Part shown: piece by piece, positions 36,206 to 47,577 of the stretch
How positions within the stretch are numbered: the stretch's first letter is position 1
How the letters are laid out: each line of letters opens with the position of its first letter
Assembly (NCBI GenBank): GCA_002900995.3
Contig: CM035314.1
Span: forward strand, 2,887,234-2,951,233
Source: Ganoderma boninense
Lineage: Eukaryota; Basidiomycota; Agaricomycetes; Polyporales; Polyporaceae
Length of the DNA stretch: 64,000 bases
Reading direction: 5' to 3'
Position numbers and translations under genes: made by a program
The notes under the pieces: model-generated
What the model saw: only the letters and a program-made list of their open reading frames with translations
Database searches by the model: none
Told to the model about the DNA's origin: nothing

Positions 36206-37095
36206 ATGCACTTCTTCTTGTCGTCTGCTTCGCAGACAGTTCTCGTTTGCCTCTTCATGGTGATTCTCCCAGGTGCGTACGCACCGTCAAAATTCTTGAC
36301 AGTGAATGCGCAAGCGCGCCTCTCTAATCCCGTTTCCGTGTATCAGTGCACACGCTCGCCGTGACCCCGCCTCGGGAGGGGCCCATGGAGAGACTCCATA
36401 TTCTCGTGCGTACCTTCGCGCACCGTATCCTCTCTCTTCTGGCATGGCTGCGGTCTGACACTGCCCTTAGGATGCGAACGACGCATTGTCAGAATCGAGG
36501 CTGGAGGTCATCACACCACCGCCAGCCCCTCCGCTTCCGGATCTCGTGCCACTACTGTCCCCACGGAGACGCTCCCAGGCCACGGGTCATGGCACGATGT
36601 CGAGTCTGCGGATTCGGAGGCGAGAGGAGGGTCACCCGGACCAGGGCACGCCACTGCCCCAGTAAGTCCGCTGCCACTGTACTGCTGCAACTGAACGACA
36701 GCTGTCCGGAAACTGACGTCCTTATCTGTGCGACTTGGACATAGGGAACGGAAACGCAACAATGGAAATTCGATGGCAGGACCAGAACTCACGACTCGAA
36801 GTCGGATTGGGATGGCGCGCCGGAAGGTCACCCTGTCGAGACCGTGCTGCATCCGTCCTATCATCATGGCCTTGCCTCGAACTTGAACCCGGCACCGTGG
36901 GTTGTCGCTGAGAAGCACGTAGAACCTAGTCCGACGAGACATCGACCTGGCGGTATGCGCGCACGAAATGCCACAGGCCGGTACGGATACCGTCATGCGC
37001 ACTTTGGGTCGAGTGACGATAATAGCAGCATGTCGGTCTTCGCGATCGCGGCGGTGGGCCTCATATTGACGTGTCATTATCTGGACTACCTGTAG
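36206..37095 (+). pseudogene. CHYLDYL-tail secreted protein, second copy (frameshift in exon 3)
   Basis: Exons 36206-36272, 36347-36405, 36471-36661 and 36745-37095 correspond one to one with the intact copy at 17688-18553. The leader is MHFFLSSASQTVLVCLFMVI. Exon 2 (HTLAVTPPREGP) and the tail SVFAIAAVGLILTCHYLDYL are intact. In exon 3 the beginning (DANDALSES) and the end (SEARGGSPGPGHATAP) align with the paralogue in two different frames. The shift lies near 36510-36550, and exon 3 as read from exon 2 leaves phase 2 while exon 4 needs phase 0. I read this as a recent frameshift. A sequencing error or an undetected splice variant would also explain it. Confidence 0.6.
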
Positions 37096-37847
37096 AGTAA
37101 GCTATTTATTCACTTTGCGACCAGCTTCATATTCATGGATCTGCAACAACAGTAGGGTCTGGACTTCTAGAGGATTCGACAGGTCGTGGAAGACTCTCGG
37201 ACTCGGACTCGGACTACAGGAGCTCCAGCTGTGGTCTCAGTGCGCGATCATGACGGAAAGTTATTCCATGTTGTGTATCTCAGCTAGAGGACAAGTGAGA
37301 TGTTTTCTTTTGAGACCAAGGAATCAATGAGCGAGAGGAAACGTTATAGAACTCGGCACTCGAAGTCTGACTATCTATGCAGCTTTCCGCTCTATAATTC
37401 AATACATAGAACCACAACTTCTGTGCTAATATAACTGGTCACTGCCTCAGCTTCTCTAGATCTCAAGGTCGCCTAGCTGCGAAGAAGAATTCAATGCTCG
37501 TTGCATGTAAGTGGAACAGCTCTAGTATGACAGGGATGGCCCGGAGCGCGAGGCTTCCGAGCTCCCCTTCTCGATGTCGCACCGGTGTTACTGTATCTCG
37601 CTGCAGGCATTGAGATCGCGTAAACTTTGGCAGACTGACACGCTACGTATTCAAGCTGATCCAAGCTTAGCGCTGACGTAGTAACTCTTACGCAACGTTG
37701 GCATAAGTATACATTGGACTCCTTGGATTGTGAGGCGTCATATCCGGCGGTGCAGTACATCCCCGTTTTGTTCCAGTGATCTATATGATGAATGGTAAGG
37801 TAATTGATTTGATTTCGTCCTACTTACGAGCGATTCGCAATGTACAA
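37096..37847. other. Intergenic between convergent genes
   Basis: 3' flanks of the 36206 and 37848 genes. Contains a GGACTCGGACTCGGACT triplication (37198). No gene supported. Confidence 0.55.
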
Positions 37848-39682
37848 CTACAGCGGCAAAGCCTCGTCTTTTTCAGAAGAGCAGTCCGCCGTCTCGAGAT
37901 CGACCACCGACGAAAGAGAGGCCGATGCAGGTCCACGGCGCGGGGAACGACCCGAGCCGGGGAAGTCAAGCGATAGCGATTGTGCGGGATTGGAAGAACC
38001 GCGGAAGACGAGAGACCCGAGAACCGATGTCTCCTGCCCGCCGTTCCCGCGATATGAAGCGATGGTATCGCATTCGGACCTGTTCAGCGCGACCAGCAGC
38101 ATGATTATTGTCGGGTAAATGGCCTGGGGGAGAAGAGACGCAGATGCCATCGTCAGCTGTCAACGCGTGCATTGTCGTATAACGTAGGAAGAGAGCGCAA
38201 CATACGATGACGATGACAAGCCCTCCCTCTGTGAATCCTTCCCAGCCGGCGGTGAAGGTGCGGAACATATGCGAGTGGTGACCCTCCTTGCCCTTGTTGA
38301 TCTGGTCACTACCAACGGCGTATATCGGGCGGGTGATGAACTGGTACACCACCACCAAAATCTGCAGTCGGAAGCTCGTGAGGATCCAGACCGCTCACTA
38401 GTGCACGAAGCGGATGTCGCGACTCGGATACGTACCCAGATGGCAGAGTAAAGCGCACCAGACTCAATGAGGAGCACCAGCGCTCTGGATACTCGCGAGC
38501 GGTCCGAAGACGAGTCAAGGCCGATGCTGCGAGCAAGAGCTCGGTGTTTCCTGGGAGAATCGAAAATCGTCATCGCGATGTGTGGCGAGTGAAGTCCGTT
38601 GAAATGACATACCATGCTCGATATCCTATGAGACACGTCGAAGCTGTATTTGTGGCTAGGCTGAGCACGGAGGCCGCGATGCCAAAAGCGTCGCCCTCGA
38701 AAAACGAGCCCATGAGATCCCCGGCCGCGGGCCCGGCGAAGTTGTACGTTCCTGTGGTTTCGCCGCTTGGAAATACAAAGTCTTGCGACAGTCCGGGGGA
38801 TCGACAAGAATGGGCGGTAGATACGATGCTTGTAGCTGTGACGACATGAGAACTTGGTGTTGCGTCAACTGGGTGAGGTGATTGGAGCCGTACATAGTGT
38901 TCCGAGGAGGAGGACGAGGAGCACGAGGCGGATCACTCGATTCTTGGGAAGAGGATGTACGCTCGGCCCAGGACAATAGCGTCGCCGATGATAATCTGCG
39001 GAAAAGCAGAGTGTTAGATGTTAGCGGAACCTGAAATGATGCACATACGTTGGTGGTAAGGGCTGCAGTCCCCACGCAATATTCGAGCGGGATATCATGG
39101 GTGGCTAGTCGAACAATGTCTTGGTTTATGAACGACATCCGCAAACTCTTCGGCACTGGGCATCCCAACTTCTGCTCCGCACAGTCCTCGAGCAATGCCA
39201 CAGCCGTACCAACGCCGCTAACCGCAGAAGTGGTGGCCCTTTCTATTACCAGTGTGTCGTAGAGTACGAACGCCACGTAGATCGACGTCGTGGTGAACAT
39301 CGCAAAGGTGGCGAATGTGTACCACAGTGCCCAGGGGGTTCTTCGAAGCTTCAGGTTGCGGCTACAGTATGTATTGGAAGTAATATATGATCAGACATGA
39401 ACCGAAACGCATTAAGGGAGGAGACTGGGTTCTTGCCTGATGAGCGCAGCGGCGATGGAGGTACATATTACGAATATACCTAGGGGATTTTAAATCAGAA
39501 ATTACTCGTACGGTGGGTGGAATAAGTAATGGCGAGATAGTCTTACCAAACAAACCAATTACAAGCGCAGTTCCAAATAGTCGACCTTGCAACTCGGTCT
39601 CTATTATGTTGAGGATGGTAATCGCGCTATAGAGGTTGGGCCAAACGTATCCTGGATTGATGCTAGCACCGGCACTTTTCAT
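37848..39682 (-). CDS. Seven-transmembrane-type protein, fungal paralogue family (copy 2)
   Basis: Paralogue of the gene at 21723-23632, opposite strand, same exon plan: exon 1 39682-39547, exon 2 39479-39437 (43 bases, as in copy 1), exon 3 39361-39049, exon 4 from 38995, later exons to 37848. Segments align closely: LFGTALVIGLFG / IFVICTSIAAALI, WYTFATFAMFTTTSIYVAF, YCVGTAALTTN, IIIGDAIV, MGSFFEGDAFGIAASVLSLA, LIGYRAW, LLIESGALYSAIW, FTAGWEGFTEGGLVIVI and AIYPTIIMLLVALNRSECD. The tail is Ser-rich. The intron after exon 2 has a GC donor (GCAAGA), as in copy 1. Topology suggests a membrane receptor-like protein. No ligand or partner is visible. Confidence 0.75.
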
Positions 39683-40542
39683 GGCTTGGGCCGCTTGGTT
39701 GTGCTCTGACGGGTCTCAAGGGTGGGAAGTTGTAGACTGAGAGAGGGTCGAGTGGTCGGGAGGGCCTGCCTGAGGCCCCGCCAGCACCCTCCCGTGCTCT
39801 ATTAGAGACGCGGCGACGTCCTTCCTTTTGACGTTCTCAGACCGATAGGGCCGGGACCTGTGCGAGATAGGTTCGACGATTACGAGCTTGCCTGTGATCA
39901 CGCCCCGTGCACCATGGGTACCAGCATCAACTGCCACAGCCGAAGGACTGGCATGCAGGACGGGAAGTGGACGGGACATGTTCGAAGTCCAAAATGGCAC
40001 CCTCGCAAACGAGTGCGATGGCCTCCCTGGGTCTAATCTCAACATTTTGATAACGTTAGATCTCACATTGTGTATGAAGCATAAAGCGTACCCCAAGTGT
40101 GCCCAGAAGGGGACCGCGGACGGACAGGATCTTGATGTTGACAGATGTCTCAATGATCAGACGACCGCTTCAAAACGAACTTACCCACTTCCTCAGGGGA
40201 TCATCCGACGTCCGCACGACATGCGATTTTTCATCCGGGGTCGCGGGGGAGGCAAGTGGTGCATTGCAAGGAGGCGAGAGGATGGAAGGTAGTCCTGAGG
40301 GCAGCGGTGATGAACATCCTCCACGGCACTGGCAATAAGCACCTCAGCCTGAGCCAGCAGAAGAAGCATCCCTACGCCGGCGCCGGGGCAGTACTTCGTC
40401 CATATCATCTGTTTGTTGCATCCTATGATTGATCAGAGATTGTGAATTCCACGACGAAAGGAAGAAATCGACATTCTACTCATATGCGCATGTCTAATAC
40501 TTAGACACCACAGCCAGCCAGCCCGGCGCGCCCCAGCCCGAG
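39683..40542. other. Intergenic, no gene supported
   Basis: Contains a small plus-strand frame (39888-40292) with no motif. No promoter-like element is convincing. Confidence 0.5.
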
Positions 40543-41844
40543 TCACTTCTGCCGCTTGTAGATCTTGTCCAAGAACGCCCTGAACACCTCCCTCCTCAGC
40601 CTCACGCCCCCCTCGCCCTCGCCCACGTCCATGCCCTCCTCCGGGATCGTCTCGATCAGCCCGTTGATGCGCGCATACGCTTGTTCCTCGTACTCCGCGT
40701 ACCTCGCGCGGATGTCGAGCTCCTCGTAGAGCGCCTTGACGCGCGCCTCGGCTGCGCGGTCTTTCACCCCGTAGCTCTCGTCGAGCACGCGGCGCTGCGC
40801 GGGCGACGCGAGCTCGAGGGCCGTGTTGACGCACCACGAGCACTTGTTGTCGACGATGTCCGTGCCGACCTTGCCCAGCACCTCCGGGGGCGCGGCGAAG
40901 TCGAGGAAGTCGTCTTGCACCTGGAAGTACTCGCCGAGCGGGACGAGGATCGACTCTGCTAGCGCGTAGGGGTCCGTGGCGGGAGCAGCCTGCGAGGGGG
41001 AGGGGGGAGAGTGCGGGATGCCGCACATGTACATGGCGAGCGCGACGGGGAGGTAGAAGGAGTAGTAGGCCGTCTTGAAGACGATGATCTTCTGGTGCCT
41101 GCGAAAACACATGAGCTCGATCAGAGACGAATAAAACGAAGAAACAACACGTACTTGGCTAGCGAGAACTTGCTCAGGTCGACGCGGTCATCCGGGGCGG
41201 TGACCATGTCGATGAGCTGCCCGATCTGCGTCTGGAACGTCGTGTCGTGGAAGACGTCGAGAAGGTAGACGTAGTAGGGCTCGGTGCGGAAGTGCTTCTT
41301 GAGGAGGTAGTAGATCGCGCCCTCGATCAAGCACGCGTCGTTGATCGCGATGAGGTTGACGCCCTCGACGCGGTAGTAGCACGGCTGGCCGCGGCGGGTG
41401 AGGGACTGGTCCATCATGTCGTCGGAGATGAGGAAGTACGCTTGGAGCTAGTGCGGGCGCACATCTTACTCAGACTACCGCGGCGCAGGTCGAGCGAAAG
41501 CGCAAGGATTGGCACTCACGAACTCGACACACCAGCCGAGGAGGGCGGCCTTGAAGTACTCGTCTTCGTCGAGCTTGCGGCCTTTCAGGATCTCGACCGA
41601 GTCGACGACGGACATACCGCGATTGAGCTTCCCCCCAGGGACGTTGTAGTCGACGTTCTGGACATACGGACGTCGCGTGGTCAGCATTAGCAGCGGACGA
41701 GTGGAGATGCGGACGTACACGTTGGAACCAGTCGACGACATCATCCGGCATGCCCTCGTTCCTGAGGTAGTCGAGGAGCTCTTCGCGAAGTCTGACATAT
41801 GCACCGTCGAATTTCTGTCTCTTCTGAGCCTTCGCATCGGCCAT
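40543..41844 (-). CDS. ERG20: Farnesyl diphosphate synthase
   Basis: It condenses dimethylallyl and isopentenyl diphosphate to geranyl and then farnesyl diphosphate in the cytosol, feeding sterols, dolichol, ubiquinone, haem A and protein prenylation. Four exons: 41844-41719, 41657-41520, 41447-41155 and 41098-40543, phases closing, 370 residues. Visible signatures: [10 protein letters not shown] near residue 45 (isopentenyl diphosphate contact), the first Asp-rich motif DDMMD with following RRG (about residue 94), QIGQLIDM, the [15 protein letters not shown] segment, and the second Asp-rich motif DDFLD after GEYFQVQ. KIYKRQK ends the protein, as is usual for eukaryotic enzymes. The two residues before DDMMD are Ile and Ser in this copy. 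A Ser/Pro/Ala insertion ([13 protein letters not shown]) sits before the second motif. It is a single, well preserved housekeeping gene among accessory genes. Confidence 0.97.
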
Positions 41845-41960
41845 TTCGTTGGTGTAGGTGCTGTAGGGAGGGAAGTAAAAATGATGCTAAGCGAGTACTA
41901 GACTGAGCTCGGCCGAAGCAGCGGAAAGCGGTATCGGATGAGGGAAAGACTGGGACGGTG

Positions 41961-41970
41961 TTTATATAGG
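41961..41970 (-). promoter_or_regulatory. TATA box of ERG20
   Basis: CCTATATAAA on the minus strand about 120 bases before the ATG at 41844. Confidence 0.75.
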
Positions 41971-44538
41971 CGTCTGGCATCTTGAATGGAAAGTTTAGAG
42001 TTCACGTACCGTCGTTCGATCGCCATAAAACCCGGAGTGGGGGGGGCGCCTGAGGGCCATTCTTCCGACTGCGCCATCGGACTCGTCTCCGAAACAGGCG
42101 ACGACGGCATCGTCGCACGTCGTTCCAACTCGTAGCAATAATGCCTTTATTTCGGACTTTTCTTCTCTCAACCGAGTTAGCAAGCAAGCCATCCCAAAGC
42201 ATCATGCTGTCCTGGTATTTGCTCGAGAAGACGAGCTCTTCGTTCACGAGCGTGTGAGCTGTATCATCCTACGAGGCTCAGTGGATACCTATGTGGAGCG
42301 ACGTGACACCACCCACACACCTTCCTTCGGAGTTAGGCAGCCCGAATGTCAATACGGGCGCCAGCACGCAAATGCCGGTGACTCCAGGAAATGGGGATAT
42401 CTCCCCACGGGTCTCGCAAGGAGAATGCATCTCCTCAGGGAGACAGGCCCTCGCTTATACTTGAAAGCACTTACACGACCACGCCAGGAATACTTGCTTA
42501 CAGTGTAATGAGCCTCGTCCATCGGAGCCTGCAGCAAGACCCGGCGATCGGCGGATCGCATTGCCATTCGAGTGCAACCGGAGTCTTGCTGGGCTCCCGC
42601 CCGAGGTGCGCTAGGCAGGAGTTGGGTGCATGAGGCCCGGGTGGTGTGCAAGGCCAGAGTGCGCGAGGCCCAAACTATGGGTGCACGAGACAAGAGATAT
42701 GAGATAGATGGATGCGCTCACGAGGATCTGGCGCCGGGCAGCGCGTGCACCAGGATTTTATACGGGAAATCTCCGGGACACGACTGGGTTGGACGTCAGT
42801 GACAGCATGTGTCTCGCGTAGGCTCGGCAGGAGAATGAACACTCCTTGGCAAGGATACAATCGCTCCTTGAGAGACCTCACGGAGAAGGTTGGATCAATA
42901 ATCAACTTCCCAAGGAGAACCTCCCCCGGCTCCTTGCGCCGTCTCAGGGAGCGCTAGGAGCGCGTTTCCTGCGGCGAGGAGCTGGTGCAGAGGTCTGAAC
43001 TACGGTAGCATTTAACTGCTGCCGGAAGAGCGATACGCGCCGAGACATGATGCATGATGGCGTGGCGAGTCGCATCAGTAAAACTGACAATCTCTGGAGA
43101 TCTGGATGCACTGGACAGTCACCGTCCAGACCATCCAGACCTCCGGACTCGCTGGACGTCGGGCTCACAACCTGGGAGAGGAATAAACTGGAATATGTAG
43201 TTCAATGCACCGTACACAGTATGTGTAGGTACTTTGAACTCAAGTATAGGCAAAATTCAATGAAAACGGGCCGAGAGGACGGAGACGGAGAGCTGCAACA
43301 TGACGGCGGGTAGTACAATGACGCGAACTGGCTTACCGGAGAGGTTTTGGTGCCAATAGATCGTCTTTACTTGATACCAAGTCCATTGAATAGTCGCACA
43401 GAGAATATTATGTGGCCTATGGAAGGGAGAGTCGATGAGAGAGCTCAGAGCGAGAAGGGAGGAAGCAGGAGTGCCGTCAAATCAGTCGAGCGCCCGTTCA
43501 ACTTGAGGGTCTAGGCGCCAATCGGACCTGAAATGTCTGGATCCCGTCCGAAAAAGTCTGGGACGGCTCTGATCCTGAGCTCCCAGAGCTGTACAGGTTT
43601 TACTGCAGTGAGGTCCAGATATCCGCTTTCGCGCCGCATATACACGCACCTAAAGATTCCTTTTCAGCGAAACTTCGTGTCTTCGCCGCGTAGGACATCG
43701 AGGCAGTGTATGAGCGTCGACGGAGGAACTGGAACTGGACCAGCAAATACACTGTATGCGTGGGTTGGCTTGAGGCGAGAAGGGGAAGACCCTTCGGGTT
43801 TGGAGCGACCTCAGCGCAAGGACTGTTGATCATTTGGATAGAAGGTAGCATGCGGCGCCGAGGATGTGGTGTAGTGAGTTGACTCGATGAGTGGGGTCCT
43901 TCAGGGCAGAACGTCGCCAGAAACCTCCCTTGCCCCCGTGTGCAACAGATAATCGCCTGTGAGTCCGAGGGCTCGTACCACTGGCAGAGTGTCGGGAACG
44001 CTGCGAAGAGCAATGGTGGTCATGATGAAAGACGACAGACCTAGGTAGTTCTAATATCAGTGTGTTTGGAGGACGAGACATGTGGACGTGACTGCAAGGA
44101 GGAACAGATCCGGCCGAGAACGCTACTTGGCTGGCGCTCAAAGCGGGCCGAGGATGCCGGTCAGGCTGGAGCGCACAAAGCTTGAAAGCTTCAACCTGCT
44201 CATTCTCTTCACCCATCGTGCGATGACGTGGAACAAGGACCCATGCACATGCACACAGCTTATATTCTTCCGCATCCATGCTCGAGTCGGAGGTACGCCT
44301 AGCTAGCTCCGAGTTGTCATTGCGTTGACCTTCCTGTTGACGCTTCGCCCAAAATCAATCAACAGAGAGTTGGGTTAAACGTAAAGATTTCAATTCCAGT
44401 ATACCACACTCGTACACCCAGTCTGACTGCGATTCATGTATCCGGCGCCCCTCCCTCCAGGGATCCAGAGCCTTCTACTGCTACGCATCGCAGCGAAGCA
44501 ACAATCTGTCTCCTCCCCAGTCATGTAGCCTAACCATT
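41971..44538. other. Intergenic, no gene supported
   Basis: About 2.5 kb without a credible gene. Frames on both strands are short and unlike known proteins. Imperfect repeats of CTCCTTG/CAAGGAG occur at 42841-42920. Confidence 0.45.
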
Positions 44539-45363
44539 TCATGCATCCGGAACGCTGATCCCCCTCTCCTTCAACATCCAGCGCACAAGCCCACTATCGT
44601 CGTTGCACGCCACAGCCTGCCGCCACTCCTCGTCGTCCTCGTCCTCCGTCCTGAGCCCCGCGCACCCAAAATCGATGACGACCACCCGCGTCGGCCGCGC
44701 GCTCGGCGCGAACAAGACGTTGCTCAAGTTCCCGTCCAAGTGCAGCACGCCGTGCCCCGCGAAGCTGTCCACTGTGCGCACGAGCGCCGCGCACAGCTCC
44801 GGGGTGGCCATCTCCACCGGCACGTCGCCCAGGCTGACGGCGTCCGCGACGTACTCGAGCACGACCGCCTGCGGCCGCATCGCGCGCTCGTCGGGCGGCA
44901 GGACGGTCCCGGTGAGGAGCAGCCGCGGGATCGCGGAGCCTTGGAGGGCGCGCAGCCGCGCGTATGCCTCGCACTCGGTCTGGAAGGAGTCGGCGGAGAG
45001 CATGCGGAAGTGCTTCTCCCACTGGGCGGCGATCGCTTCTGGCGCCTTGGGGTCGTCGGGGTCGTCGTGCAGGAGGCGGCGGTGGAAGGGCTCGTCCCAT
45101 ATCGCGTCCGCTGCTCTCTCGCGTTCGAGGCTCCACGGACGGGCGGGGCGGCGAGTGGTGACCACGAGCCGCTCGTCGAGGAAGCGGGGGTCGTATATCT
45201 TGACGACGACGGGATCGGGACCAAGCTCTGGGGAGCGGGCGAGGAGGACGACGGCTTTGGTGAATGGCACGAATGGTCTGTCGATGGTGAGCGTAAGTGT
45301 GCGGCGGTCATGAGTTTGGAGGGTGACGGTCTGGCCGGGGAAGAAGATGGGGCTCGCGTCCAT
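44539..45363 (-). CDS. Protein-kinase-like protein (array copy A)
   Basis: Intronless, 274 residues from MDASPIFFPGQTV. Kinase-fold signatures are visible: VVVKIYD (candidate ATP-anchoring Lys, near residue 50), SFQTECEAYARL (candidate helix C Glu), the hinge-like VVLEYVADAVSL, the catalytic loop HLDGNLSN (H-x-D-x4-N) and IDFGCAG (DFG). No glycine-rich loop is recognisable, and the domain is shorter than a classical kinase. This places it among the small fungal kinase-like or phosphotransferase-like proteins. It may phosphorylate a protein or a small molecule; the substrate is unknown. An in-frame ATG lies 11 codons upstream (45396). Close copies are at 46279, 56158, 57639 and 62122, all on this strand. 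Confidence 0.75.
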   Translation of the reverse strand: MDASPIFFPGQTVTLQTHDRRTLTLTIDRPFVPFTKAVVLLARSPELGPDPVVVKIYDPRFLDERLVVTTRRPARPWSLERERAADAIWDEPFHRRLLHDDPDDPKAPEAIAAQWEKHFRMLSADSFQTECEAYARLRALQGSAIPRLLLTGTVLPPDERAMRPQAVVLEYVADAVSLGDVPVEMATPELCAALVRTVDSFAGHGVLHLDGNLSNVLFAPSARPTRVVVIDFGCAGLRTEDEDDEEWRQAVACNDDSGLVRWMLKERGISVPDA

Positions 45364-46278
45364 GAGCGATTGACGCAGGTAATTCAAGTTCTTCAACGCT
45401 CTTCAATTAGTTGTAATAGCGGGGAACGTTACTCTTTCTGAGAGAGTGTGTTGATCGAGAGTGAGAAGTATGCAGCCTGAGACTCTGAGTATGCGGCGCG
45501 CTAGGCCGAAACCGGCAAGCCGGGCTAGGCCGGGCTTTGGAAGTCTGTAGGCGCCTACATGCATACAGTAGATCTGCGCATGCGACTCACTGTAGTAGTA
45601 CTGTACCACCGGCACCCTCTGCGTACTGGCATGTTTCCAGTCCTCGCCTCGACTTTTGAACTGGAGCTATGCTTCTGTGTGCTGGGATGATATGCCTTGA
45701 AGGCATCAGTCAGTCAGAACTTCCTTCCGGCTCCTCCCTCAAGGCTGCAGCTACCACCGTCGACGAACTTGTTGAACTTGTTATCATCTTGCTTGTGCTC
45801 GAGACCTATCCATACAGTCGCATACCTCACTGGCAGAACAGTCGCGCTTCTCTTTGTCAATGTGCTGACGCTCTATCTCTGCTACCATCGACGGTGACTC
45901 TCTCAGGCCGGCGGCATTGTTGCGCTCTCAGTCAAATATTTCAACCCCCACAGCATACGCACGCTCAAAAATACTAGACGGGGGACGGGATCTGCACGCC
46001 GTGTCACAGCAGATCGCCGACCGTGTACAGGACTTCAAAGGCACTCCGTTAACGGCGACCCTCCGGTTTGTCCAAGGAGGGTCCATTGTTTGGTCCGCCG
46101 TCTGAGCAGTGGGATGGTCACGAAACCAGACACGGATGTGGTGACTGCCAACGTTTAGTGAAGCACCCGCAGCTTTCACATCACGCTGAGAGTCTCATTT
46201 CTCGACCTCAGCAGCACCGACAACGCAAGACCAACAAGCGCAGAGACAATTTATGTCCTCAACAGCGCCACTCCAGTT
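45364..46278. other. Spacer between kinase-like genes A and B
   Basis: Noncoding in appearance. It is repeated at 56839-57638, so it belongs to the duplicated segment. Confidence 0.6.
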
Positions 46279-47136
46279 TCATACAGCGCTAGCAGCCTCC
46301 GGAAGACGGACCCCCCTGTCCCTCAACATCCGGCGCACATGCGGGCTGTCGTTGTGGAACCTCACGCACTCCCGCCACGCCTCCTCGTCCTCGTCCCCCC
46401 TCCGCAACACCGCACCCTCGAAATCGATGACCACCACGCGCGCCGGGCGCGCGCTCGGCGCGAACAGCACATTGCCGCAGTTCAAGTCCGCGTGCACCAC
46501 GCCGTATCCCGCGAAGCTGTCCACGGTCCGGAAGAGCGCCGCGCACAGCTCTGGGGTGACCAGCTCGGGCGGCATGTCGCACAGGCTGACGGCGTCCGAG
46601 ACGTACTCGAGCACGATCGCCTGCAGCACTATCGCACGCTCGTCTGCGGGGAGGACGGTCCCGGTGAGGAGGAGCCGCGGGATCGCGGTGCCCTGGAGGG
46701 GACGCAGGCGGTCGTACGCCTCGCGCTCGTCCTCGAAGCTCCTGGTAGAGAGCGTGCGGAAGTACTTCTCCCACAGCGCCGCGCGCGCCGCTCGGCCCTC
46801 GGCGTCCTGCGGCTCGTCCTCGTAGAGCTGGAGGTCGTCGAAGGGCTCGTCGTCCCAGATGGCGTCTGCCGCGCGCTCCGCCTCGAGGCTCCACGGATGC
46901 GGGCGAGAGTGCGCTGTGTCCATGAACCGCTCGTTGAGGAAGCGGGGGTCGTATATCTTGACGACGACGGGGTCGGATCCGAGCTCGGGCTCGAGACAGC
47001 GGGCGAGGAGGACGACGGCTTTTGAGAATGGGGTGAATGGATTGTCGATGGTGAACGTGAGCGTGCGTTCTGGAGTGTGAGTTTGGAGGGTGACCGTCTG
47101 GCCGGGGGCAAACATGGAGTCCGGTTCCATATGCAT
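46279..47136 (-). CDS. Protein-kinase-like protein (array copy B, DFE variant)
   Basis: Intronless, 285 residues from MHMEPDSMFAPGQTV. The upstream frame stays open without another ATG. Signatures: VVVKIYDPRF (Lys), SFEDEREAYDRL (Glu), IVLEYVSDAVSL, the catalytic loop HADLNCGN (H-x-D-x4-N) and then VVIDFEGAV. Glu stands where the DFG Gly is expected, while the metal-binding Asp is kept. It is about half identical to copy A by eye. Copy B' at 57639 also has DFE, so the change is older than the segmental duplication. The loss of the DFG Gly may reduce or alter activity. Substrate unknown. Confidence 0.75.
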   Translation of the reverse strand: MHMEPDSMFAPGQTVTLQTHTPERTLTFTIDNPFTPFSKAVVLLARCLEPELGSDPVVVKIYDPRFLNERFMDTAHSRPHPWSLEAERAADAIWDDEPFDDLQLYEDEPQDAEGRAARAALWEKYFRTLSTRSFEDEREAYDRLRPLQGTAIPRLLLTGTVLPADERAIVLQAIVLEYVSDAVSLCDMPPELVTPELCAALFRTVDSFAGYGVVHADLNCGNVLFAPSARPARVVVIDFEGAVLRRGDEDEEAWRECVRFHNDSPHVRRMLRDRGVRLPEAASAV

Positions 47137-47497
47137 GGCGAATTCGGTGGTTGACTGGTAGTTTGGGGCGGGTTCAAGCACGTAAGATTCGCGATAAGGG
47201 CCGAAGGGGGCGAGTCACTGCTTTTCGCCGGGACCGCGCGTGATGTGGACGTTTGCAATTCACATTATTCATTAACTGAGTAGGTAAGTACTCACCTCGG
47301 AACGATATCGGCGAGCAGCGATCCTAGAGCGCTCGAGTCGATAGAAAAAGGATCGATGATGATGTCTGTGCGCCAGTCCCTATATGCGGCGCGGCTGTGT
47401 GGGGTAACATGCCAGAGTGAATTTTCGACACGCATATACACGTACTGAGAGATGCTCTCAGAGAGACGGCCCGCATACGTCTCGCAAGGTGTGAGTT

Positions 47498-47577
47498 GCA
47501 CAGCTCTGGGGTGACCAGGGCGGGGGACGTGTCCTCCCAGGCTGACGGCGTCCGGGATGTACTCAAGCACGACCGCA
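47498..47577 (-). pseudogene. Kinase-like gene fragment
   Basis: An 80-base piece resembling the VLEYIPDAVSLGG...TPELCA part of the array genes, with nothing else of the gene around it. The duplicate arm (near 58840) lacks this fragment. Confidence 0.6.
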
